A stretch of DNA of 60,279 nt, taken from contig NZ_LLXZ01000080.1 in assembly GCF_001440395.1 (NCBI RefSeq), positions 94,918-155,196 on the forward strand. Direction: 5' to 3'. Source of the stretch: Bradyrhizobium jicamae. Its GTDB lineage: Bacteria; Pseudomonadota; Alphaproteobacteria; Rhizobiales; Xanthobacteraceae. Below, piece by piece: positions 47,646 through 58,770 of this stretch; the first letter of the stretch is position 1; every line of letters starts with the position of its first letter. Both the position numbers and the translations under genes were made by a program. The notes beneath the pieces were generated by a model that saw nothing but the letters and a program-made list of their open reading frames with translations, had not been told where the DNA came from and made no database searches.

Positions 47646-48638
47646 AGTCTAACTTTATGGTTTTGCCCCGGAATACGCGATAGGAAAATGCGGTATAGGC
47701 GACAATGACAGGCAGCGTGACGCAAACTCCGATCAGGATGACTTTGAGCGAATCCGGGCTGCTGGCGGCTTCCCAGACCGTGAGCTTGTCGATCACCACG
47801 AAGGGGTAGATGCTGTAGCTGAGGCCAAGGAAGCTCAGGAAGAACACCAGCACAAGCAGCGCGAACGGCAGCCAGCACAGGCCGCCCCGCACGGCGAGCG
47901 AGCCGAGCAGGACGCGCACCGTCACGAGCGCGATCCCGGCCGTAACCGGGATCGACGCCACCGCAATCATCGCCGGCAGGGTAAACCACCTCTCGCGAAC
48001 CGTCTCGCTGATCCACGGTGTCGCCATCGAAATCAGGATCAGACCCAGGACCATCGGCGGCCAGGCGATCTTGCTCCATTCGACTGCCTTGTCCTGGAGC
48101 GGGCCATCCGTTTTCATCACGAGCCATGTGGCGCCAAGCAACGCGTAGGCCATCGGCAGCGCCACCGCGATGGCGCCGGCAAAGACCGGATAATTCCAGC
48201 CCTCGCCGAAGCCGCTGATATACCGGCCGAGCATCCACCCCTGGCACACCGACGCAAGCATTGAGCCTGCAATGAACAAGCGGTCCCACATCGCCTTGCG
48301 GCCGGCTTTTGCCTTGACCCTGAAATCAAAGGCCGCGCCGCGCAGGATCAGGCCGACCAGCATGAGTGCGGTCGGCAGATACAGTTCAGACAACACCAGT
48401 CCATGCGCCTTGGGGAACGCCACCAGCAGAAGGCCGACGCCGAGGACCAGCCACGTTTCATTGGCATCCCAGAACGGACCTATGGACGCGACCATGGTAT
48501 CCCGCTCTTCCGGCGTCGCCCGGTGCATCAGCATACCGACGCCGAGATCATATCCGTCGCTCACGACGTAGACGAGCAGCGACACCCCCATCAGGCCGAT
48601 GAAGATCAGCGGGAGCAGTTCATCGAACGACATCGAGG

Positions 48639-48642
<4 letters not shown>
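47638..48642 (-). CDS. cydB: Cytochrome bd-type quinol oxidase subunit II
   Basis: A 334-residue inner-membrane subunit. It has SDGYDLGVGML, GPFWDANETWLVLGVGLLLVAFP and RGAAFDFRVKA near the N terminus and YSIYPFVVIDKLTVWEAAS near the C terminus, all standard for CydB/CioB. Eight or nine spans are predicted. The ATG at 48642 overlaps the cydA stop by four bases (ATGA). No separate cydX-type small gene is visible between cydB and the kinase gene. Confidence 0.95.
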
Positions 48643-50030
<1,388 letters not shown>

Positions 50031-50074
50031 CAACATTCCTCCAGCTTCACGCGACACCGTGACTCAAATGCGCG

Positions 50075-51397
50075 TCAATGCAGCTTCACGTGCGGTTCGG
50101 TGCGCCGGGTGATCAGGCGGGCCAGCGTGTCGAGCGAAACCTTCACCGAACCATGCAGCGCGTGTTCGTGCATCTTGTAGAGCGACAGGTACATCATCCT
50201 TGCGAAGATGCCTGCGAACACCAGGTTGCCGCCCACCAGCGCGCCCATCATCGAGCCGACTGTGCTGAATTCGCCGAGCGACACCAGGGAGCCGAAGTCC
50301 CTGTATTTGTAGTGCTTGATCGGATCGCCCCGCAGATAGCGCGGAATCTGGGAATAGAGGTGCGAGGCCTGCTGGTGAGCCGCCTGCGCGCGTGGCGGTA
50401 TGTTGCCGCGCTCGCCCCATGAACAGGCCGAGCAGTCGCCGATGGCAAAGATACCGTCATCACGCGTTGTCTGCAGCGTCGGCCGGACGACGAGCTGATT
50501 GATCCGGTTGGTTTCGAGGCCCGCGATATCCTTCAGGAAATCGGGCGCCTTGATGCCGGCCGCCCATACGATCAGTTCGGCGGGAATGGCGCGGCCGTCC
50601 GTCAGGCTCACATGGTCGGCGCCGACCTCCGAGACCTTGGCGCCGGCGAGCACATTGACCCCGAGCCTGGCGAGCAGCTTCTCCGTCTCCTTCGACACCC
50701 GCTCGGGCAGTGCGGGAAGCACCCGGTCGGCGGCTTCGATCAGCGTGATCCTGATGTCCTTCTGGGGATCGACCTGGTCGAGGCCATACGCAACCACCTC
50801 ACGCGTCGTCCTGTGCAGCTCGGCCGCCAGCTCGACGCCGGTGGCGCCGGCGCCGATGATCGCGACCTTCAACTGGTGAGCGCCCAGAGGCGACGATTGG
50901 GCGTGCGCGCGGATGCAGGCATTGACCATTCGCTCGTGGAATCGCCGCGCATCCGCTTGCGATTCAAGCTTGATTGCATGGTTGACGACGCCAGGCGTGC
51001 CAAAATCATTGTTCTGGCTTCCGATGGCGATGACGAGGACGTCATAGTCGAAGCTCCGCTTCGGCGTGACCTCGCGACCTTCGGTATCGAAATACGGGGC
51101 CACCTGCACCTGGCGGCGATCCCGATCGATGCCGATCATGTCCCCGACCCGGTAGCGAAAGCCGTGCCAGTAGGACTGGGCGAGATAATCGACCTCATGA
51201 GCCGAGATATCCATGCTGCCGGCTGCAATTTCGTGCAGCTTCGGCTTCCACACATGCGTTCGGTTGCGCTCGATCAACGTGACGTCGAGCTTGCCCTTGC
51301 GCCCATATTTGTCGCCGAGGCGCGTCGCAAGCTCCAGTCCGCCGGCTCCGCCGCCGACGATTACAATCCGGGGCTGTCCCAACTGCGGCTTACCCAT
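50075..51397 (-). CDS. ndh: Type II NADH:quinone oxidoreductase
   Basis: A 440-residue single-subunit flavoprotein that passes electrons from NADH to quinone without pumping protons. The FAD loop is IVIVGGGAGGLELATRLG, the NADH loop is VAIIGAGATGVELAAEL, and FAIGDCSAC contacts FAD. The C terminus is hydrophobic/amphipathic (LVFAGIFARMMYLSLYKMHEHALHG) for membrane attachment. It lies between malic enzyme, which makes NAD(P)H, and the bd oxidase, so a short uncoupled chain can be assembled from neighbours. Confidence 0.94.
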   Translation of the reverse strand: MGKPQLGQPRIVIVGGGAGGLELATRLGDKYGRKGKLDVTLIERNRTHVWKPKLHEIAAGSMDISAHEVDYLAQSYWHGFRYRVGDMIGIDRDRRQVQVAPYFDTEGREVTPKRSFDYDVLVIAIGSQNNDFGTPGVVNHAIKLESQADARRFHERMVNACIRAHAQSSPLGAHQLKVAIIGAGATGVELAAELHRTTREVVAYGLDQVDPQKDIRITLIEAADRVLPALPERVSKETEKLLARLGVNVLAGAKVSEVGADHVSLTDGRAIPAELIVWAAGIKAPDFLKDIAGLETNRINQLVVRPTLQTTRDDGIFAIGDCSACSWGERGNIPPRAQAAHQQASHLYSQIPRYLRGDPIKHYKYRDFGSLVSLGEFSTVGSMMGALVGGNLVFAGIFARMMYLSLYKMHEHALHGSVKVSLDTLARLITRRTEPHVKLH

Positions 51398-51447
51398 GAT
51401 GGCCTCGACCGATCGAGTTCACTACCCGCCCAAATGCACCTCCCCGA

Positions 51448-53724
51448 TCAGGCTCGATCGGAGACGGCGTCTGCGACCGCGACGGCCGCCATGTTCACGA
51501 TCCGCCGCACAGTGGACGATGGCGTGAGAATGTGGGCCGGCTTTGCCGCTCCGAGGAGGATGCCGCCCACCGTCAAGCCCTGCCCGGCCGCCATCCGCAG
51601 CAGATTGTAGGAGATGTTGGCGGCGTCGAGATTCGGCATCACCAGCACGTTCGCCGGCCCCTCGAAACCGGAATCGGGAAATTCGTGGTGAAGCACGGAG
51701 GCCGATAGCGCGGCGTCTCCGCGCATCTCGCCCTCGACCGCCAGATCGGGCGATCGCTCGCGAATGATCGCCCTCGCCTCCCGCATCTTGTTGGCTTCCG
51801 GGGCCGCGGAGCTGCCGAAGCTGGAATGCGACAACAACGCCACCCGCGGCGTGATACCGAACCGCCTGACCTCCGCCGCCGCCAACAAGGCGATGTCGGC
51901 GACCTGCTCGGCGGTCGGATTAAGGTGGCAATGGGTGTCGCAAATGAACAGCTGATGCTGCGGCAGAATCAGCATCTGCATCACGGCGAGAGTCCGCGCA
52001 TCGTCGCGGGTGCCGATCACATTGCGTATGGCGGCCAGATGGTCGGATGTCCTGCCGATGACCCCACACAGCATCGCATCGCCACCCCCCCTTGCGAGAA
52101 GGAGCGAGGCAAGGACGGTCGCATTGCTTCGGGTCTCCGAGAGAGCGAGACCAGCCGATACGCCGTCGCGCTTTCTGCGCGAATGATACACTTCCGCGCA
52201 TTTGGAGTAGATCTCCGCATCATGCGGATCGATGATGTCGCAGTCCATGCCCGGCCTCAGCCGGAGATCGAACGACTTGATCCGCTCCTCGATCGTCGAG
52301 GGACGGCCAACCAGCAAGGGTCGCGCGATCCTCTCGTCAACGACCACCTGGGCAGCGCGCAGCACGCGCTCGTCTTCGCCCTCGGCCAGCAGCAAGGACT
52401 TGCCGCTCCCCTTCGCCACGGAGAAGACCGGCTGCATCGCGTTGCCGGACTGATAGACGAAACGGCTGAGCTGCTGGCGATAGGCCTCCATGTCCGCAAT
52501 CGGACGCTTGGCGACACCGCTGTCGGCCGCGGCCTTCGCCACCGCCGGTGCGACGACCTCGATGAGCCGCGGGTCGAGCGGCTTTGGAATGAGATAGTCG
52601 CGGCCGAAGCGGAGCTTTTCTCCCTTGTACGCGGTGGCCACCACCTCGGGCACTTCCGTCATCGCCAGATCCGCGAGCGCACGCACGGTCGCAAGCTTCA
52701 TTTCCTCGTTGATCGTCGTCGCTCCGCAGTCGAGCGCGCCCCTGAAGATGAACGGAAAACACAGCACATTGTTGATCTGGTTGGGGTAGTCCGATCGCCC
52801 CGTGCCGATGATCGCATCCGGGCGAACCGCCAGCGCGTCTTCCGGCATGATCTCAGGGATCGGGTTGGCCATGGCGAAGATCAGGGGGTCCCGCGCCATC
52901 TTCCTGACCATGTCCTGGGTCAGCACATTGCCGGCCGACAGACCGAGAAAGATATCCGCGTCCTGGATGATGTCGTCGAGCTTGCGGGCGTCCGTTTTCA
53001 CCGCATAGCGCGCCTTGTTGTCGTCCATGCCCTCGGTGCGGCCCGCATAGACGACGCCTTTTGCGTCGGTCACGATGATTCGATCGTGTGGCAAACCAAG
53101 ACTGACGATGAGATCGAGACAGGCCAGCGCCGCTGCGCCGGCGCCGGAGCAGACGAGCTTGACGTCCGCAATGTCCTTCTTGACCAGCTTCAGGCCGTTG
53201 AGGATGGCCGCGGCGGCGATGATCGCGGTGCCGTGCTGGTCATCGTGAAACACCGGAATCTTCATTCGGGTGCGAAGCTTCTGTTCGATGTAGAAGCATT
53301 CCGGCGCCTTGATATCCTCGAGGTTAATGCCGCCGAAGGTCGGCTCCATCCTGGCGATGGTCTCGATCAGGGCGTCAGGATCCTCTTCGGCGAGTTCGAT
53401 GTCGAACACGTCGATTCCGGCGAACTTCTTGAACAGGCACGCCTTGCCTTCCATCACCGGCTTGCCGGCCAGCGCGCCGATATTACCGAGACCAAGCACC
53501 GCGGTGCCGTTGGTGACGACAGCCACGAGATTGCTGCGCGCGGTCAGCTCATCGGCCTGCAGCGGGTCCTTGGCGATAACCAGGCAAGGCTCCGCCACGC
53601 CCGGCGAATAGGCCAGCGACAGATCGCGCTGTGTCGCCATGGCCGTGGTCGGCACCACGGAAATCTTTCCTGGCCTCGGCAGGCGATGATATTCGAGTGC
53701 GGCTTCCCTCAGATCCTGGTTCAT
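51448..53724 (-). CDS. maeB: Malic enzyme with phosphotransacetylase-like C-terminal domain
   Basis: A 758-residue MaeB-type enzyme that decarboxylates malate to pyruvate. Residues about 1-430 form the malic enzyme, with Tyr in [29 protein letters not shown], the metal site FHDDQHGTA and the NAD(P) loop [14 protein letters not shown]. Residues about 430-758 form the phosphotransacetylase-like domain, which in rhizobial enzymes is regulatory. GGGGAA precedes the ATG. The DME/TME cofactor type cannot be told with certainty from motifs. Its position beside dctA, phaA/B and respiratory genes fits C4-dicarboxylate use. Confidence 0.95.
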   Translation of the reverse strand: MNQDLREAALEYHRLPRPGKISVVPTTAMATQRDLSLAYSPGVAEPCLVIAKDPLQADELTARSNLVAVVTNGTAVLGLGNIGALAGKPVMEGKACLFKKFAGIDVFDIELAEEDPDALIETIARMEPTFGGINLEDIKAPECFYIEQKLRTRMKIPVFHDDQHGTAIIAAAAILNGLKLVKKDIADVKLVCSGAGAAALACLDLIVSLGLPHDRIIVTDAKGVVYAGRTEGMDDNKARYAVKTDARKLDDIIQDADIFLGLSAGNVLTQDMVRKMARDPLIFAMANPIPEIMPEDALAVRPDAIIGTGRSDYPNQINNVLCFPFIFRGALDCGATTINEEMKLATVRALADLAMTEVPEVVATAYKGEKLRFGRDYLIPKPLDPRLIEVVAPAVAKAAADSGVAKRPIADMEAYRQQLSRFVYQSGNAMQPVFSVAKGSGKSLLLAEGEDERVLRAAQVVVDERIARPLLVGRPSTIEERIKSFDLRLRPGMDCDIIDPHDAEIYSKCAEVYHSRRKRDGVSAGLALSETRSNATVLASLLLARGGGDAMLCGVIGRTSDHLAAIRNVIGTRDDARTLAVMQMLILPQHQLFICDTHCHLNPTAEQVADIALLAAAEVRRFGITPRVALLSHSSFGSSAAPEANKMREARAIIRERSPDLAVEGEMRGDAALSASVLHHEFPDSGFEGPANVLVMPNLDAANISYNLLRMAAGQGLTVGGILLGAAKPAHILTPSSTVRRIVNMAAVAVADAVSDRA

Positions 53725-53802
53725 CGTATTCCCCGATTTTGCTTCTTTGTTCGGGAGGCGGATGCAACCGCCCCTCTCCTGCTCTTGTGTGGCCGGCAGG
53801 CC

Positions 53803-54228
53803 TCAGGCGCTTCCGTCGCGCGTGCGCATGCTCGCCATTCCGTCCTCGAAACGCCGGCGCAATATTTCGATCGTTTGCTTCTGCTGTTCGGTCGACATCT
53901 CGACGAGCTGGCGCATGTTGGCGATCGCTCTTTCGAACCCCTGCCTGGCGATTTCAGCGCGTCGTCCCGCGACAGATTCGTCACTCGCCTCGACGGCGAT
54001 CGCCTTCATGGTCTCCTGGAACACCTCGGCTTGTCGCGCCATCAGATTTTGCCAGCCGTCATATGCCGAGCGGTTGACCTCGACGAGAGCGTCGATGTAC
54101 TTCTTCTCCATGTCCATCGACGGCATCATGTCGACGCCACTGATCCGGCAGGATTGGACGAGCTTGGCGAAGTCGAACTCGGCAAAACTCCAATCAAGGT
54201 CGTTTGCCTTAGGTTTGCTGTCGGACAT
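53803..54228 (-). CDS. Phasin-family granule-associated protein
   Basis: A 140-residue, mostly helical protein rich in Ala, Glu, Met and Gln, with the long amphipathic helices typical of phasins (ALVEVNRSAYDGWQNLMARQAEVFQETMKAI, GFERAIANMRQLVEMSTEQQKQTIEILRRRF). No signal or membrane segment. The ATG at 54228 has AAGGAG upstream; a longer frame begins 6 codons earlier. It lies between malic enzyme and phaB and probably coats polyhydroxybutyrate granules made by the nearby PhaC. Confidence 0.85.
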   Translation of the reverse strand: MSDSKPKANDLDWSFAEFDFAKLVQSCRISGVDMMPSMDMEKKYIDALVEVNRSAYDGWQNLMARQAEVFQETMKAIAVEASDESVAGRRAEIARQGFERAIANMRQLVEMSTEQQKQTIEILRRRFEDGMASMRTRDGSA

Positions 54229-54254
54229 TTCTCTCTCCTTCGACATGGTGCGGC

Positions 54255-54980
54255 TCAGCTCATGTGCTGGCCGCCATTGGCTGAAATCGTCGAGCCCGTG
54301 ATGAAGCCGGCATCATCAGATGCCAGGAACACGACGGTTCGCGCGATCTCGTGCGGCTCGCCCAACCGACCGACCGGGATCTGTGGCAGGATGTTCTTGG
54401 CCACGACGTCCGGGTTGATCGCCTTGACCATTTCGGTGGCGATATAGCCGGGACAGATCGTGTTGACGGTGATGCCGGCGCGAGCTCCCTCCTGGGCCAG
54501 CGCCTTCACGAAACCGATGTCTCCCGCCTTGGCGGCGGAATAATTGACCTGGCCCATCTGGCCTTTTTGGCCGTTGATCGAGGAAATGCAGATCACACGA
54601 CCGAACTTGCGCTCGCGCATGCCTTCCCACACCGGCCGCGTCATGTTGAACAGCGAATTCAGATTGGTGTTGATGACGCCATACCACTGCTCTGGCGTCA
54701 TCTTGTGGAACATGCCGTCCTTGGTGATACCGGCATTGTTGACCAGCACTTCCACCGGCCCCAGCTCGGCTTCGACCTGCTTCAGTCCGGCGACGCAGGC
54801 GTCGTAGCTCGACACGTCCCACTTGTAGACGTTGATGCCGGTCTCGTTCTTGAACTTCGCCGCCGCCTCGTCATTGCCGGCATAGCTCGCAGCCACCTTG
54901 TAGCCGGCCGCCTTGAGCCCAACCGAGATTGCCTCGCCTATGCCGCGCGTGCCGCCGGTAACCACCGCAACCCTGGACAT
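54255..54980 (-). CDS. phaB: Acetoacetyl-CoA reductase
   Basis: A 241-residue SDR that reduces acetoacetyl-CoA to (R)-3-hydroxybutyryl-CoA with NADPH. It reads VTGGTRGIGEAIS, NNAGITKDGMFHKM (a PhaB hallmark), Ser in ICISSINGQKGQMGQ, Tyr and Lys in YSAAK, and PGYIATEMV. AGGAGGAG sits six bases upstream of the ATG. It is 118 bases after phaA and 26 before the phasin gene. Confidence 0.96.
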   Translation of the reverse strand: MSRVAVVTGGTRGIGEAISVGLKAAGYKVAASYAGNDEAAAKFKNETGINVYKWDVSSYDACVAGLKQVEAELGPVEVLVNNAGITKDGMFHKMTPEQWYGVINTNLNSLFNMTRPVWEGMRERKFGRVICISSINGQKGQMGQVNYSAAKAGDIGFVKALAQEGARAGITVNTICPGYIATEMVKAINPDVVAKNILPQIPVGRLGEPHEIARTVVFLASDDAGFITGSTISANGGQHMS

Positions 54981-55098
54981 CGTCTCCTCCTGATCGGTTC
55001 ATGTTGTATTCGCCGGCTCTTGCGAGCCTCGGTCCTTCGCGGACGGCTAGTGCCATCCGCGTTTGCCTTGTTTGAAGCCGGTAAAACCGACTGCTGGC

Positions 55099-56271
55099 CT
55101 AGCGCTCGACTGTCAGCGCGACGCCCATGCCGCCGCCGATGCACAGCGTAGCAAGGCCCTTCTTCGCATCACGCTTCTGCATCTCGAACAGCAGCGTCGT
55201 CAGAACGCGCGCGCCGGATGCACCGATCGGATGCCCGATGGCGATGGCGCCGCCGTTCACATTCACGATCGAAGGATCCCAGCCCATGTCCTTGTTGACG
55301 GCGATCGCCTGCGCTGCGAAGGCCTCGTTGGCCTCGACCAGATCGAGATCCCTGACTTTCCAGCCGGCCTTTTCAAGCGCCTTGCGCGAAGCCGGGATTG
55401 GCCCCGACCCCATCACCGCCGGATCGACGCCCGCGGTCGCCCAGGAGACGATCTTTGCCAGCGGCGTGAGCCCGCGCTTCTTGGCTTCGTCAGCACTCAT
55501 CAACACCAGCGCAGCCGCACCATCGTTCAGGCCGGAAGCATTGCCCGCGGTCACCGAGCCTTCCTTGTTGAAGGCGGGCTTCAGCTTCGCGAGCGCGTCG
55601 AGTGTGGTACCAGCGCGGATATATTCGTCCTGGTCGACGACGACGTCGCCCTTTCTGGTCTTGACCGTGACGGAAACGATCTCGTCCTTGAACCTACCGG
55701 CCTTCTGCGCATCTTCAGCCTTGTTCTGCGAGCTCGTGGCGAACGCGTCCTGCTCCTCGCGAGATATCTGCCATTTGGCGGCGATATTCTCCGCCGTGAC
55801 ACCCATGTGATAACCGTGGAACGCGTCGAGGAGGCCGTCCTTCAGCATGGAGTCGACGAACTTGGTGTCCCCCATCTTGGTGCCATTCCGCATGTGCGAC
55901 AGATGCGGCGCCATCGACATGGATTCCATACCGCCGGCGACGATGACCTTGGCATCACCATTGGCGATCTGCTGCAGGCCGAGAGCGACCGAGCGCAGGC
56001 CCGAACCGCAGAGCTGGTTCATGCCCCACGCCGTTTTCTCCTGCGGAATGCCTGCCGCCATGGCGGCCTGCCGAGCCGGATTTTGTCCCTCGCCACCGGC
56101 AAGGACCTGACCCAGGATGACCTCGTCGACCTCTTCGGGCGAGACCCTGGCACGATCCAGCGCTCCCTTGATCGCCACCGCCCCAAGTTCATGGGCGGTC
56201 AGCGAACCGAACGCGCCATTGAACGAACCAACCGGCGTCCGCGCAGCAGATACAATCACTACTTCAGTCAT
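55099..56271 (-). CDS. phaA: Acetyl-CoA acetyltransferase (beta-ketothiolase)
   Basis: A 390-residue thiolase that condenses two acetyl-CoA, the first step of polyhydroxybutyrate synthesis. The acyl-accepting Cys lies in [11 protein letters not shown], the His in [12 protein letters not shown] and the second Cys in [11 protein letters not shown]. The ATG at 56271 has GAGGAG six bases upstream; a TTG two codons earlier is less likely. It follows dctA by about 48 bases. Confidence 0.96.
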   Translation of the reverse strand: MTEVVIVSAARTPVGSFNGAFGSLTAHELGAVAIKGALDRARVSPEEVDEVILGQVLAGGEGQNPARQAAMAAGIPQEKTAWGMNQLCGSGLRSVALGLQQIANGDAKVIVAGGMESMSMAPHLSHMRNGTKMGDTKFVDSMLKDGLLDAFHGYHMGVTAENIAAKWQISREEQDAFATSSQNKAEDAQKAGRFKDEIVSVTVKTRKGDVVVDQDEYIRAGTTLDALAKLKPAFNKEGSVTAGNASGLNDGAAALVLMSADEAKKRGLTPLAKIVSWATAGVDPAVMGSGPIPASRKALEKAGWKVRDLDLVEANEAFAAQAIAVNKDMGWDPSIVNVNGGAIAIGHPIGASGARVLTTLLFEMQKRDAKKGLATLCIGGGMGVALTVER

Positions 56272-56319
56272 GATCAACTCCTCGTTTAGCGTTCCGCATC
56301 ACCTCTGCCGTTTTCACGG

Positions 56320-57687
56320 TCAAGCGACGACTGGCCGGGGGGCACCTGCCTCGATCTCGTCATCCGCAATCTTCACGGACTCAGGCTCATCCGCTTCGAC
56401 ATCACTCTCCTGGTTCAGCCGTCGATGAAGCATTTTCTCATCGAGCGCCCCTTCCCATTTGGCGACGACGACTGTGGCAACGCCGTTTCCGATCAGGTTG
56501 GTGAGCGCGCGCGCCTCCGACATGAAGCGGTCAATGCCCAGGATCAAGGCGATGCTCGCGACCGGAATCGTCCCGACGGAGGCAAGTGTCGCGGCCAGAA
56601 CGATGAAGCCGGATCCCGTGACACCAGCTGCGCCCTTGGATGTAAGGAGCAAAACACCAATGATGCCGAGCTCTTGCCAGATCGTCAGAGGCGTATTGGT
56701 CGCCTGCGCCAGGAAAATCGCGGCCATTGTCAGGTAGATGCAGGTGCCGTCGAGGTTGAACGAATAGCCGGTAGGAATGACCAGACCGACGACCGACTTT
56801 TCGCAGCCGAGATTTTCAGTCTTGGCGATCATGCGAGGCAGCACTGATTCCGACGACGAAGTGCCAAGAACGATCAGGAGTTCTTCCTTGATGTAACGGA
56901 TGAACTTGAAGATCGAGAAGCCGCAAAGAGCAGCAACGGCGCCGAGCACGACGAAGACGAACAACAAGCATGTGACGTAAAACGCCAGCATGAAGTTTGC
57001 CAACGAAACCAGCGTCGCCACGCCGTACTTGCCGATCGTGAACGCCATCGCGCCGAACGCTCCGATCGGCGCAACTTTCATGATGTAGCCCACGATCTTG
57101 AAGAACACGTGGCTCACGACATCAATCAGCCGCAGCACGCCCTCACCGTGATGACCGAGAGCTTGCAGCCCGAATGCAAACAGGATCGCAAAGAACAGCA
57201 CTTGCAGGATTTCGCCGTTGGCAAAAGCGCCGACGACGGTCGGCGGGATAATGTCCATCAGAAACTGGACCGTGCCCTGCTCCTTCGCTTTTGCCGTGAA
57301 GGCCGCGATCGATTTTGTATCAACGGTCGACAGGTCGACGTTCATGCCCGCGCCGGGCTTCCACAAATTGATGACGATAAGTCCGATGATCAGCGCCGCC
57401 GTCGTCAGCACTTCGAAATAGATCAATGCCTTCAAACCAACACGTCCGACCTTCTTCATGTCGCGCATGCTGGCAATACCGTGCACGACCGTGAAGAAGA
57501 TGATCGGGGCGATGATCATCTTGATGCATTTGATAAAGGCATCGCCGAGCGGCTTCATCTGCTCGCCAAGCTGAGGATGAAAATGGCCCAGTAGTATGCC
57601 GCATGTGATTGCAGCCAAAACCTGCACATAGAGGTGCTGATACCATTTTACGGAATGGCCGCCTGTCGTTGCTGCTGCCGTTGCCAT
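56320..57687 (-). CDS. dctA: C4-dicarboxylate transporter DctA
   Basis: A 455-residue DAACS-family symporter for succinate, fumarate and malate in the inner membrane. Family marks are [35 protein letters not shown], the Ser-rich hairpin [23 protein letters not shown] and [19 protein letters not shown] is upstream of the ATG. It lies between the TAXI binding-protein gene and phaA, which ties carbon entry to polymer synthesis. The tail after residue 425 is acidic and cytoplasmic. Confidence 0.96.
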   Translation of the reverse strand: MATAAATTGGHSVKWYQHLYVQVLAAITCGILLGHFHPQLGEQMKPLGDAFIKCIKMIIAPIIFFTVVHGIASMRDMKKVGRVGLKALIYFEVLTTAALIIGLIVINLWKPGAGMNVDLSTVDTKSIAAFTAKAKEQGTVQFLMDIIPPTVVGAFANGEILQVLFFAILFAFGLQALGHHGEGVLRLIDVVSHVFFKIVGYIMKVAPIGAFGAMAFTIGKYGVATLVSLANFMLAFYVTCLLFVFVVLGAVAALCGFSIFKFIRYIKEELLIVLGTSSSESVLPRMIAKTENLGCEKSVVGLVIPTGYSFNLDGTCIYLTMAAIFLAQATNTPLTIWQELGIIGVLLLTSKGAAGVTGSGFIVLAATLASVGTIPVASIALILGIDRFMSEARALTNLIGNGVATVVVAKWEGALDEKMLHRRLNQESDVEADEPESVKIADDEIEAGAPRPVVA

Positions 57688-57712
57688 ATCTCATTCCTCC
57701 CTGAATTTTATC

Positions 57713-58687
57713 TCAGTCCGCATTCACAACCCCGGGCGTAAGCCTGCTGCGATACCAACTGACCGCGCCGCCATGCAGCGGGATGAAATTATTGCGCGTG
57801 ATGTTCGAGGGGATCGTTTCCGCCGCCGCCGGATGAAATTCGATCATCTGCTCGTTATTGGCGAACACAGTGTTGACGATGGCCGTGACCAGATCGTCCG
57901 GCAGATCCTTGTGCGCAACGGCAAAATTGAACAGGCCGACCGTGTCGTAACGGCGTCGCAAGGTGGGATATGAACCCGCCGCGACAACGGATGCGGAGAG
58001 TTCCGGCATCGCCAGGCGCAGCGTTGCGATCTCCTGCCGCGTGAGAGGAAGGTACCGCACCTTCGCCTTTCGCTCGATGTCGATGAGGAATGGAGCCGGT
58101 ACGCCGGCACCAACCGCAAGCGCATCGATGCTTCGCCCCACCGACTTCTCCGCAAGCACCGCCCAATCGCCGGAAACCAGGGTGGCCTCGATCTTCAGCG
58201 CCTTGAGGAACTCGGGAAAGTAGGTGGCTGTGGTGCCGCCCTCGGGCCCGACACCGATACGCTTGCCCGCGAAATCGGCAAAGGATTGAATGGGCGAGTC
58301 GCTGAGCACCTGAAACTGAAACGGCGTATCGTACATCGCGAACATGACGCGCATGTTCCGGTATGGCCGCCCACCGGTCCAGGGAGCGCTGGCGTTCCAC
58401 GCCTGCAACGCCACACCTTGCGTGACGAAGGCCAGTTGGATTTCGCCGCTCTCGAGCAGCTTGATGTTGTCAATCGGGCCGCCGGTCGGTCGTGCCACAA
58501 CCGGGATGCCAAGTTCTCGCGTGAGCAATCGAGCCAGCCCTTCGCCATAGGCGTAATAGGTGCCGCCTTCCGATGCGGTGCCGAGCGTGAGCACCTGGGG
58601 CCAATGCGCCTCCCTTGCCGACGCCAGCGTGGGCGGAAGCAGGACAAAGGCGAGAAGGATAAGAATTCGCCACGCTCCTTGAACCAT
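57713..58687 (-). CDS. TAXI-family periplasmic binding protein
   Basis: A 324-residue TRAP-associated extracytoplasmic protein. Signal peptide MVQGAWRILILLAFVLLPPTLASA is followed by LTLGTASEGGTYYAYGEGLARLL and RPTGGPIDNIKLLESGEIQLAFV, the TAXI pattern, and GKRIGVGPEGGTTATYF. The ATG at 58687 has AAGGAG six bases upstream. No DctQM permease gene lies nearby within the window. It sits next to dctA, so it may serve as a ligand sensor or pair with a distant permease. The ligand is unknown; glutamate and C4-dicarboxylates are known for the family. Confidence 0.9.
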   Translation of the reverse strand: MVQGAWRILILLAFVLLPPTLASAREAHWPQVLTLGTASEGGTYYAYGEGLARLLTRELGIPVVARPTGGPIDNIKLLESGEIQLAFVTQGVALQAWNASAPWTGGRPYRNMRVMFAMYDTPFQFQVLSDSPIQSFADFAGKRIGVGPEGGTTATYFPEFLKALKIEATLVSGDWAVLAEKSVGRSIDALAVGAGVPAPFLIDIERKAKVRYLPLTRQEIATLRLAMPELSASVVAAGSYPTLRRRYDTVGLFNFAVAHKDLPDDLVTAIVNTVFANNEQMIEFHPAAAETIPSNITRNNFIPLHGGAVSWYRSRLTPGVVNAD

Positions 58688-58770
58688 GACCGTCTCCTTC
58701 ATCTCGACCGCGCCCTGCCTAGTCTGCGCTTTCCTTCGCAGCTGCGACAGCCAGCAGCGCCGTCTCAGCG

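Noticed and set aside
53725..53802. Possible sigma54 (-24/-12) promoters in the gaps of the PHB/dct run, sought because a GAFTGA regulator is present
   Set aside because: No gap, including 44257-44383, 54981-55098 and 56278-56319, shows GG and GC at the required 12-base spacing on the minus strand.
51826..54447. 873-codon plus-strand frame opposite the malic enzyme gene
   Set aside because: Long antisense frame caused by codon bias; the minus strand encodes unmistakable MaeB, phasin and PhaB.
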